Source of the DNA: Emticicia sp943368675
GTDB lineage: Bacteria; Bacteroidota; Bacteroidia; Cytophagales; Spirosomataceae
Assembly (NCBI GenBank): GCA_943368675.1
Contig: CALRLN020000289.1
Location: 1 to 7,004 of the forward strand
DNA length: 7,004 nt
Direction of reading: 5' to 3'
Shown here piece by piece: positions 1 to 5,480 of the stretch. The notes beneath the pieces were generated by a model. The model was not told the origin of the DNA. It made no database searches and saw only the letters and a program-made list of their open reading frames with translations. Position numbers and translations under genes: made by a program. Within the stretch, counting starts at the first letter, position 1. Every line of letters begins with the position of its first letter.

Positions 1-600
1 CGAACGTTCGTCCATAAAGATAATCGGATTACCCTGACGAACCAACGGCGCGTACAATTTCTCCATTACCTTTTTTGCCTTTTCAGATTTAGTGCCTATT
101 ACCACACGGTCAGGTTTCATGAAATCTTCTACTGCAACACCTTCTCTCAAAAATTCAGGGTTTGAAACCACATCAAATTCCACTTTGGCATTTTTGGCGA
201 TACGCTCACGCACTTTTTCGGCAGTACCGACTGGTACGGTACTTTTATCGATAATAACTGCGTAATTTTCTAATAATGGCCCGAGGTCGTTGGCAACACC
301 TAAGATGTATTTCAAATCAGCAGAACCATCTTCACCCGGAGGCGTTGGTAAAGCTAAGAAAATAACCTGTGCATCTTTAATACCTTCAGCAAGATTGGTA
401 GTGAATTTCAAACGCCCTTCTTTTGTGTTGCGTTCGAATATAACATCAAGGCCTGGTTCGTAGATAGTGAGTTTACCTTTGTTCAATTTTTCAACCTTGC
501 GACTATCAATATCTACACAAGTTACCTGATTACCCGTTTCAGAGAAACAAGTTCCGGTAACCAAACCTACATAACCTGTTCCGACAACTGCAATTTTCAT
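1..600 (-). CDS. UDP-glucose 6-dehydrogenase family protein, N-terminal part (cut by window edge)
   Basis: The reading frame opens with ATG at position 600 on the minus strand and stays open for 200 codons to the window edge, so the C-terminal half is missing. The visible part is the NAD-binding domain of the UDP-glucose/GDP-mannose dehydrogenase family. It starts MKIAVVGTGYVGLVTG (Rossmann GxGxxG at residues 7-12) and has an acidic residue ending the second strand (CVDID, D30). It continues with LALPTPPGEDGSADL near 83-96, the STVPVGT loop at 120-126 and NPEFLREG at 147-154, whose glutamates belong to the active site in this family. Full-length members are about 430-440 residues, and the catalytic cysteine near residue 260 lies outside the window. 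The expected reaction is two-step NAD-dependent oxidation of UDP-glucose to UDP-glucuronate in the cytoplasm, feeding exopolysaccharide or cell-surface glycan synthesis. Substrate (UDP-glucose versus another nucleotide sugar) is inferred from overall similarity. It is divergently oriented from the dehydrogenase operon and probably unrelated to it. Confidence 0.95.
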   Translation of the reverse strand, partial: MKIAVVGTGYVGLVTGTCFSETGNQVTCVDIDSRKVEKLNKGKLTIYEPGLDVIFERNTKEGRLKFTTNLAEGIKDAQVIFLALPTPPGEDGSADLKYILGVANDLGPLLENYAVIIDKSTVPVGTAEKVRERIAKNAKVEFDVVSNPEFLREGVAVEDFMKPDRVVIGTKSEKAKKVMEKLYAPLVRQGNPIIFMDERS

Positions 601-1034
601 ACTATATATGTTTCAGAATTTAAAAATTAATTTATTGTTTTTTTAGAGCAAATAATGTGCCGTAAAATTAGATTATTTTTTGAGAATACCAGCAAGCCTT
701 GACATTAAAAAATTAAAATATTTTTTCAAAATCAGGTACTTAATAAAAGACTGGCCTGATTAAGTCTATAATTTTAGTAGTCAAATGGTGATTTTTTATT
801 AAGCGGTTATGTAGTCTGAATGAGAGAAAACCAAGATTTTGTCTTTGATTGAATTGACATGTTTTAGATAAGGAATTGGCTAAAACTCGCTAAGCATATT
901 CAAGCGGTATACTTAAATTTTGCTTTTCGTCGTTTTTAATGGAATTTTCATGAAATCAAACTTGCATAGGCAAGTTTTTCTTGCGTAATTTCACCGTCCA
1001 AATAATTGACAACCCTTAATAAATTACTACGACA
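601..1034. other. divergent intergenic region, no gene seen
   Basis: This 434-base AT-rich spacer separates two divergent genes and should hold both promoters. I see no convincing gene: the longest small frame noticed is ten codons (ATG at 820). For the minus-strand gene, the stretch read from 656 to 649 is ATTATTTG, only an approximate match to the Bacteroidota -7 consensus TAnnTTTG. For the plus-strand operon, TAAATTTTG at 914-922 has the right elements with one extra spacer base, and TGTCTTTG at 840-847 has one mismatch. None has a clear -33 TTTG partner, so no promoter is called. The sequence AAGCGGT occurs twice (801-807 and 902-908). A small perfect hairpin lies at 958-977. Confidence 0.6.
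958..977 (+). promoter_or_regulatory. small hairpin with T-run in the leader of the dehydrogenase operon (possible attenuator)
   Basis: AAACTTGC (958-965) and GCAAGTTT (970-977) are perfect reverse complements with a 4-base ATAG loop, and the T-run continues to 979. On the plus strand this looks like a short intrinsic terminator or attenuator, ending about 57 bases before the TTG start. The stem is only 8 bp with 3 G/C pairs, and its last T residues are part of the stem, so termination would be weak. It could equally be a chance structure or part of a binding site. Confidence 0.3.
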
Positions 1035-1706
1035 TTGAATAGAAGAGACGCCATGCAAAGAGTGGCCTTCCTGATGGGAGGTGCTTTGTCTGCCCCTACA
1101 ATGATTGCCATGTTAGAAGGGTGTAAACCCAATACAGCTACAGAAGCAGCCAATGCCAGTTTTTCTTTCTCTCCTGATTACAAAAACCTGGTTTCTGAAA
1201 TTGCTGAGATAATCATTCCTAAAACCTCAACTCCAGGTGCTAAAGATGCCGGAGTAGGACCTTTTATTGAAATGATGCTGAAAGATTGTTACAGTGCTGA
1301 GCAGCAGGAACACTTCCGGAAAGGACTGGATGCGCTTGAGGAAAGCTCTAAAGAACAATTTGGAAAGAAATTCCTTGAAACAACACCAGAACAACAAACG
1401 GCTCTTTTGAAAAAGTTTGAGCAGTTGTCTATGGCTGAAATTAAAGAAAACGAGCAACCGAAAAAGATAGTAGATAATGAAACCGGATTGGTTAAAGACC
1501 CGAAAGACCCTGATCCGAAAAAAAGCGAAAAAACAAAGCAGGTGCCCCCTCCGGTACCATTCTTTAAACTAATGAAAGAACTCACCTTGCTGGGTTACTT
1601 TACTTCAGAGGCGGGTGCTAAAAATGCACTGGCTTATGTAGCAATACCTGGCAGATATGATGGTTGTGTGAAGATGACTCCGGGGCAAAAAGTTTGGGCT
1701 TTGTAA
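1035..1706 (+). CDS. gluconate 2-dehydrogenase subunit 3 family protein (Tat-exported small subunit of GMC dehydrogenase)
   Basis: This 223-residue protein is the small (gamma-like) partner of the flavoprotein encoded 27 bases downstream. Residues 1-20, MNRRDAMQRVAFLMGGALSA, form a twin-arginine-type signal (NRRDAMQR then a hydrophobic stretch). LEGC at 27-30 can act as a lipobox, making a lipidated, membrane-anchored subunit possible. The core (about 45-135) and the end (GYFTSEAGAKNALAYVAIPGRYDGC, 187-211) match the family. C85 (KDCYSAEQQ) and C211 (YDGC) are candidates for a disulfide; this pairing is inference. Residues 137-174 form a Lys/Glu/Asp/Pro-rich insert, making the protein longer than the roughly 170 residues of the FAD-glucose-dehydrogenase gamma subunit. 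The start is TTG: an in-frame stop lies at 1020-1022, and starting at the next ATG (1053) would delete the RR motif. In characterised relatives this subunit helps fold and co-export the catalytic subunit, which has no signal of its own. No Shine-Dalgarno motif is visible. Confidence 0.9.
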   Translation: MNRRDAMQRVAFLMGGALSAPTMIAMLEGCKPNTATEAANASFSFSPDYKNLVSEIAEIIIPKTSTPGAKDAGVGPFIEMMLKDCYSAEQQEHFRKGLDALEESSKEQFGKKFLETTPEQQTALLKKFEQLSMAEIKENEQPKKIVDNETGLVKDPKDPDPKKSEKTKQVPPPVPFFKLMKELTLLGYFTSEAGAKNALAYVAIPGRYDGCVKMTPGQKVWAL

Positions 1707-1733
1707 AAATTAAAAGAATTCAATCCTACGACA

Positions 1734-3452
1734 ATGAATATTCAAGGAAAATCAAAAGAACAAATGACTTACGACGCCATAGTTGTAGGTTCAGGCATAT
1801 CAGGTGGTTGGGCAGCTAAAGAATTGTGTGAAAAAGGGCTTAAAGTTTTGATGCTTGAGCGTGGCCGCGATATTAAACACGTAGAAGGCTATATAACGGC
1901 AGGCAAAAATCCGTGGGAATTTCCTCACAGAGGGAAAGTAGATAATATGGCAAGAGAGGAGTATTGGGCCAATGTGCGTACAGGATATACCGCCAATGAA
2001 GAACACCGCCATCATTTCGAAAACGACAAGCAAAATCCATATCTGGAAAAACGTGGCTTTGACTGGATTCGCGGTTACCACGTAGGCGGGCGATCTCTGA
2101 TGTGGGGTCGCCAGAGTTATCGTTGGAATGAAAGAGATTTCACTGCCAACCTTGAAGATGGTCATGGTATCGACTGGCCGATTAGATACAAGGATCTGGC
2201 TCCCTGGTATAGCTACGTAGAAACATTTATAGGGGTAAGCGGATATAAAGAAGGCCTTGATGTATTACCGGATGGTAATTTCCAGCCTGGTATGGAAATG
2301 AACTGTGTAGAGAAAGAAGTGCGTAATTCTATCCAGAAAAAATTCAACGGTCGTCATGTTACCATTGGTCGCACAGCTCACTTAACAGCTCCTACCCAGA
2401 TACAGACCGAACTAGGCCGGGCTTCTTGTCAATACCAGAATGCCTGTATGCGTGGATGCCAGTTTGGCGCTTATTTCAGTACGCAGTCAGCTACTTTACC
2501 TGCAGCCAATAAAACAGGAAATCTGACTTTAATGGCAGATAAAATTGTTTATGAAGTAATATTTGATGATGATAAAGGTAAAGCTGTTGGAGTAAAAACC
2601 ATTGACCAGAATACCAAAGAACAATTGGATTTCTATGCAAAAGTTATATTCCTGAATGCCTCTGCTATCAATTCTGCATGGATATTGATGCAATCAAAAT
2701 CTAAAACTCATCCGAATGGTCTTGGAAATGAATCAGACCAATTAGGAAGAAATATTATGGATCACCACCTGAGTGTGGGAGCTTCAGGTACTTTCGAGGG
2801 AATGGAGGATATGTATTACTACGGGCGTCGTGCCAATGGTGTCTATATTCCGCGTTTTACTAACTGGGGTAGTGATAAAAAAAGAGATTTTGTAAGAGGC
2901 TTTGGCTATCAGGGTGGTGCAAGCCGTGAAGGTTGGGGCAGAGGAAACTACAAAGATGGTTTTGGTGCAGATTTTAAAGAAGCAATTACTCAACCTGGTC
3001 CGTGGACATTCGGTATAGGTGGCTTCGGTGAAACGCTACCTGATGAAAATAACCGCTTTACGCTGTCAGGCCAGAAAGATAAATGGGGCTTACCAGTAGT
3101 GGAATTTGATGCAGCATGGGGTGAAAATGCGTTGAAGATGCGTGTAGCAATGATGAACGAGGCTGCAGAAATGCTAGAAGCCGCCGGATTGAAAAATATC
3201 AATGCATATAATAACCCTGGCCCGAATCCGGGTATTGGTATTCATGAAATGGGAACCGCCCGAATGGGAAGAGATAAGAAAACATCTGTATTGAACGGGA
3301 ACAATCAGGTTTGGGGAGCACCAAACGTATTTGTGACAGATGGTGCCGCTATGGCTTCTGCCTCTTGTGTGAATCCTTCTTTAACTTACATGGCATTAAC
3401 AGCCCGTGCGGCAGATTTTGCAGTAAAAGAATTGAAAAAAATGAATATCTAG
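1734..3452 (+). CDS. GMC family FAD-dependent dehydrogenase, catalytic subunit (sugar/glycoside oxidation)
   Basis: This is a full-length, 572-residue GMC flavoprotein. The N-terminal FAD site is DAIVVGSGISGGWAAKEL with GxGxxG at residues 19-24 and LERG (E42) for the adenosine ribose. YHVGGRSLMWGRQ (about 115-127) is the second GMC signature. The C-terminal domain carries HEMGTARMG with H504 and SCVNPSLTYMALTARAAD with N547, together the expected His-Asn catalytic pair. Cys232-X5-Cys238-X3-Cys242 matches the spacing of the [3Fe-4S] site of Burkholderia-type FAD-glucose dehydrogenase, implying electron transfer to a carrier rather than oxidase activity. There is no signal peptide, so export with the folded upstream Tat subunit is expected. 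The 27-base gap indicates co-transcription. Relatives oxidise gluconate, glucose, sorbitol, or glycosides at C3 (LacA-type glucoside 3-dehydrogenase). Substrate cannot be fixed from sequence, and the partner cytochrome c is absent from the window. Transcription ends at the hairpin starting 8 bases after the stop. Confidence 0.93.
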   Translation: MNIQGKSKEQMTYDAIVVGSGISGGWAAKELCEKGLKVLMLERGRDIKHVEGYITAGKNPWEFPHRGKVDNMAREEYWANVRTGYTANEEHRHHFENDKQNPYLEKRGFDWIRGYHVGGRSLMWGRQSYRWNERDFTANLEDGHGIDWPIRYKDLAPWYSYVETFIGVSGYKEGLDVLPDGNFQPGMEMNCVEKEVRNSIQKKFNGRHVTIGRTAHLTAPTQIQTELGRASCQYQNACMRGCQFGAYFSTQSATLPAANKTGNLTLMADKIVYEVIFDDDKGKAVGVKTIDQNTKEQLDFYAKVIFLNASAINSAWILMQSKSKTHPNGLGNESDQLGRNIMDHHLSVGASGTFEGMEDMYYYGRRANGVYIPRFTNWGSDKKRDFVRGFGYQGGASREGWGRGNYKDGFGADFKEAITQPGPWTFGIGGFGETLPDENNRFTLSGQKDKWGLPVVEFDAAWGENALKMRVAMMNEAAEMLEAAGLKNINAYNNPGPNPGIGIHEMGTARMGRDKKTSVLNGNNQVWGAPNVFVTDGAAMASASCVNPSLTYMALTARAADFAVKELKKMNI

Positions 3453-3460
3453 TTCAGGTG

Positions 3461-3518
3461 AAGTTATAAATTAAAAGGGCTAAGAAAATCAATTCTTAGC
3501 CCTTTTAATTTATAACTT
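3461..3518. terminator. perfect 26-bp inverted repeat, bidirectional terminator between converging genes
   Basis: The left arm (3461-3486) and right arm (3493-3518) are exact reverse complements over 26 bases with a 6-base loop (AATCAA). The GC-richest part is AAAAGGGCTAAGAA, whose complement reads TTCTTAGCCCTTTT, so each strand shows a G/C-containing stem followed by T residues. It starts 8 bases after the GMC stop codon. On the other strand it includes the last two sense codons and the stop (AAG TTA TAA) of the rhodanese-thioredoxin gene. It should therefore terminate both converging transcripts. Confidence 0.9.
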
Positions 3519-4232
3519 GTTAAGTTTCAGTAATACATCTTTTAATTCCTGCTCACTTATTTCTCCTGTACCGCTCCATGTTCGCCTGCCTTTTTTTATA
3601 ATCACATAGGTAGGGTTTTCTTCTATTTTAAACACTGAGGCAATAATATCATTTTTCTCTGAATCTACTTTCAATAATTTTATCTGCTTGTTTTCATCGG
3701 CAATTTTATTGAGCAGGGGTGTCATTTTTTTGCACACCTCGCACCATTCAGTATAAAAATTAATCATTACAATATCATTTGCTCTTACAATATCATCCAG
3801 ATTCTGTAAAGTCAAGGCGGCAATAGGGCGGGTACTGGTATTGCCGGACACGTATGGCTTGCTTGAGGCTGTCCATTGTGCAAAACCCCCGTTAAGATCA
3901 TATACCTCTTTAAAACCCATAGTTCTCAGAAAGTTAGCAGCATCAGCACTACGTTTGCCGGAAAAACAATATAAAAAAACGGGTCTGGTTTTATCTAATT
4001 TCTTTTTGGCACCATCTTCAAAATCATCGTCAGTAAAATTAATGTTTGTGGCACGCTTAATATGTCCTATGGCAAATTCGGCAGGTGTCCGTACATCCAC
4101 CAATTGCGCGGTTGCTGCATTTAATTTTAGTTTGTTATCAAAATCATTCACTGATAAAGAATAGGCATCTTTATTTTGTGCATTAGAGTAAAAGCTGAGC
4201 AAAATAAAAACTATAGAAAACAGAGATTTCAT
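3510..4232 (-). CDS. secreted rhodanese-thioredoxin fusion protein
   Basis: This 240-residue protein begins with a signal peptide (MKSLFSIVFILLSFYSNAQ, cleavage probably after A18). A rhodanese-like domain follows at about 26-127: LVDVRTPAEFAIGHIKRATNI, then the active loop LYCFSGKRS with C89, then YDLNGGFAQW. A thioredoxin domain occupies about 138-240, with INFYTEWCEVCKKM (C164, C167) and the cis-proline ENPTYVI (P207). The first domain may transfer sulfane sulfur or bind persulfides; the second should do dithiol-disulfide chemistry in the periplasm. An in-frame ATG exists as far up as 4490, but the added 86 residues look non-coding and overlap the upstream gene. ATG at 4232 gives a proper signal peptide, so I chose it. 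The physiological substrate is unknown; the fusion suggests that the thioredoxin half reduces a persulfide or disulfide formed on the rhodanese half (inference). The last codons lie in the shared terminator stem. Confidence 0.88.
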   Translation of the reverse strand: MKSLFSIVFILLSFYSNAQNKDAYSLSVNDFDNKLKLNAATAQLVDVRTPAEFAIGHIKRATNINFTDDDFEDGAKKKLDKTRPVFLYCFSGKRSADAANFLRTMGFKEVYDLNGGFAQWTASSKPYVSGNTSTRPIAALTLQNLDDIVRANDIVMINFYTEWCEVCKKMTPLLNKIADENKQIKLLKVDSEKNDIIASVFKIEENPTYVIIKKGRRTWSGTGEISEQELKDVLLKLNKL

Positions 4233-4362
4233 CGGGACAAAAGGGGAGTATAATATGAGGACAAGTTTTGAGCAAATTGAATGAATGTATTTAGAGCTAA
4301 AATCAGAAACGAATTTACATTTTAAATATTGGATTTTGATGCTAAAAATTGAATAATCTGAT
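4233..4362. other. 130-base spacer between two minus-strand genes
   Basis: No gene is supported here. The upstream continuation of the rhodanese-thioredoxin frame through this stretch encodes no recognisable sequence. Read on the minus strand, 4280 to 4273 is TCAATTTG, one mismatch from the TAnnTTTG -7 element, but no -33 partner is visible. I see no hairpin terminator after the upstream gene, so read-through from it into the fusion gene is possible. Confidence 0.4.
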
Positions 4363-5151
4363 TTATTTATTGCCGGTATGCAAAAAACTCTGAACTGAAG
4401 CATTACCTGATGCCGATAACAGACTTTCGTAATCAATTTCATCAAAGACCAGATCGTCCGGAATTTTGTCTTCTGCACTATGATTGACAATCATATTATA
4501 ATATGAGAAACTGTCAAGCGGAACAGACAAGCGATATACTACTTTGGTATCAACATTTTTATTTTCGATTTTCCAGATAGCCAGTTTCGTCTTTTCATCC
4601 AGAATTTTTATAGTGAATTTTACTCCCTGAAAGCAATCTATTACAATTGAATTGTGGGTATTCTGAACAGATTTAATAAAATATGTTTCTGGTCCCAGAC
4701 CTTTGCTGACAAGAATGGTAGAGTCTGTAAGTGTAAAGTAATAATGAGTTTTTAGGATTTTGGGACAGAAGATATAGGTGGTTCCGTTGAGTTCCTGAGC
4801 TTCGAACCATTTTCTGGGAAGCTGGCTCAGCAGAGGGTCATTTTTGAATGACCACAATTCATTTATTTTCTTCGATGCTTTAAAATCTCTGCAAGCTCGC
4901 TGTATGAGCGACTCGTGATAATCGTCGAATGCCATCCTCTCTATCAGATTCTTAGCAAAAACAGAATTGGCAGTTGTATCGATAAACACCCCATATCTCT
5001 TTTTAATCATCTTATCAGGATTATCCGGATAGATAGTGATAGTCTGATTATAAAAGCTGCGATAGACAGTTTCTGAAGGTTTTTGAGTGTTTTGTGCAAA
5101 AAGGTTAATGACAAAAAGGCATAGTAATCCACCAATAGTGATTGTCTTCAT
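4363..5151 (-). CDS. secreted protein of unknown function
   Basis: I do not recognise a family for this 262-residue protein. It begins with a clear signal peptide, MKTITIGGLLCLFVINLFAQ (cleavage probably after A19), and shows no further membrane segment, so the mature form should be periplasmic or surface-exposed. The mature part has three cysteines (C87 in RACRDFK, C129 in IFCPK, C173 in IDCFQG). A central stretch of about 125-210 alternates hydrophobic and polar residues (TYIFCPK, HYYFTLTDSTILVS, NSIVIDCFQGVKFTIKIL, KLAIWKIENK), which suggests a beta-rich fold. The C-terminal 30 residues look less ordered. ATG at 5151 is chosen because it gives the signal peptide. A -7-type promoter element lies about 75 bases upstream. 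The gene is co-directional with the rhodanese-thioredoxin gene, 130 bases away, and divergent from the sigma factor gene; neither arrangement alone proves a functional link. Confidence 0.75.
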   Translation of the reverse strand: MKTITIGGLLCLFVINLFAQNTQKPSETVYRSFYNQTITIYPDNPDKMIKKRYGVFIDTTANSVFAKNLIERMAFDDYHESLIQRACRDFKASKKINELWSFKNDPLLSQLPRKWFEAQELNGTTYIFCPKILKTHYYFTLTDSTILVSKGLGPETYFIKSVQNTHNSIVIDCFQGVKFTIKILDEKTKLAIWKIENKNVDTKVVYRLSVPLDSFSYYNMIVNHSAEDKIPDDLVFDEIDYESLLSASGNASVQSFLHTGNK

Positions 5152-5480
5152 AGTAGCACCCGTATAGATTCATCTATTTTTTGTTATCAAGCGGTGCAAA
5201 AACCATGCTAAAAATAAATACTGTTACAAATATAATTTATTTAGTGTAATTTGTTGTAAATCAGTAGTTTAAATCGTTATTCTAAAGACTTTTCTCATCA
5301 GAATCAGCTATGGAATAATTATTGTAGCGCCACTTAATCATTTTTTGGTTTCGCTAAATAGATTGGCTAAATTAGATAATCAAGCTTTGCACGATTGGTT
5401 CAATATAATAGATATAAAAAGTCGGTTTTAAACTGCCACCTTTTCAATTTTATGCATCATGGTATAAATACGAATCTAAA
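5152..5480. other. divergent intergenic region between secreted protein and sigma factor genes
   Basis: This 329-base AT-rich spacer has no supported gene and should contain promoters in both directions. The minus side has a perfect TATATTTG -7 match at 5227-5234. The plus side has no good TAnnTTTG match. It does contain a near-direct repeat, GCTAAATAGAT (5353-5363) and GCTAAATTAGAT (5366-5377), and TTGG occurs three times between 5345 and 5400. One further copy of AAGCGGT lies at 5189-5195. No Shine-Dalgarno motif precedes the sigma gene ATG. Confidence 0.55.
5227..5234 (-). promoter_or_regulatory. candidate Bacteroidota -7 promoter element for the secreted protein gene
   Basis: Read on the minus strand this is TATATTTG, an exact match to the TAnnTTTG -7 consensus used by the primary sigma factor of Bacteroidota. 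It lies about 75 bases before the ATG at 5151, leaving a 5' leader of roughly 65-70 bases. No convincing -33 TTTG is seen at the usual distance, so the call rests on the -7 box alone. Confidence 0.35.

Noticed and set aside
820..852. Ten-codon frame (ATG at 820) as a leader peptide for the dehydrogenase operon
   Set aside because: It has no ribosome binding site, no run of regulatory codons and no pairing with the hairpin at 958; length is consistent with chance.
3841..4164. Plus-strand 107-codon frame inside the rhodanese-thioredoxin gene
   Set aside because: It lies opposite a well-supported gene with intact catalytic motifs and shows no protein-like features of its own.
4233..4490. Upstream extension of the rhodanese-thioredoxin gene to ATG at 4490, adding 86 residues
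   Set aside because: The extension overlaps the upstream gene, has no recognisable domain, and would bury the signal peptide starting at 4232 inside the protein.
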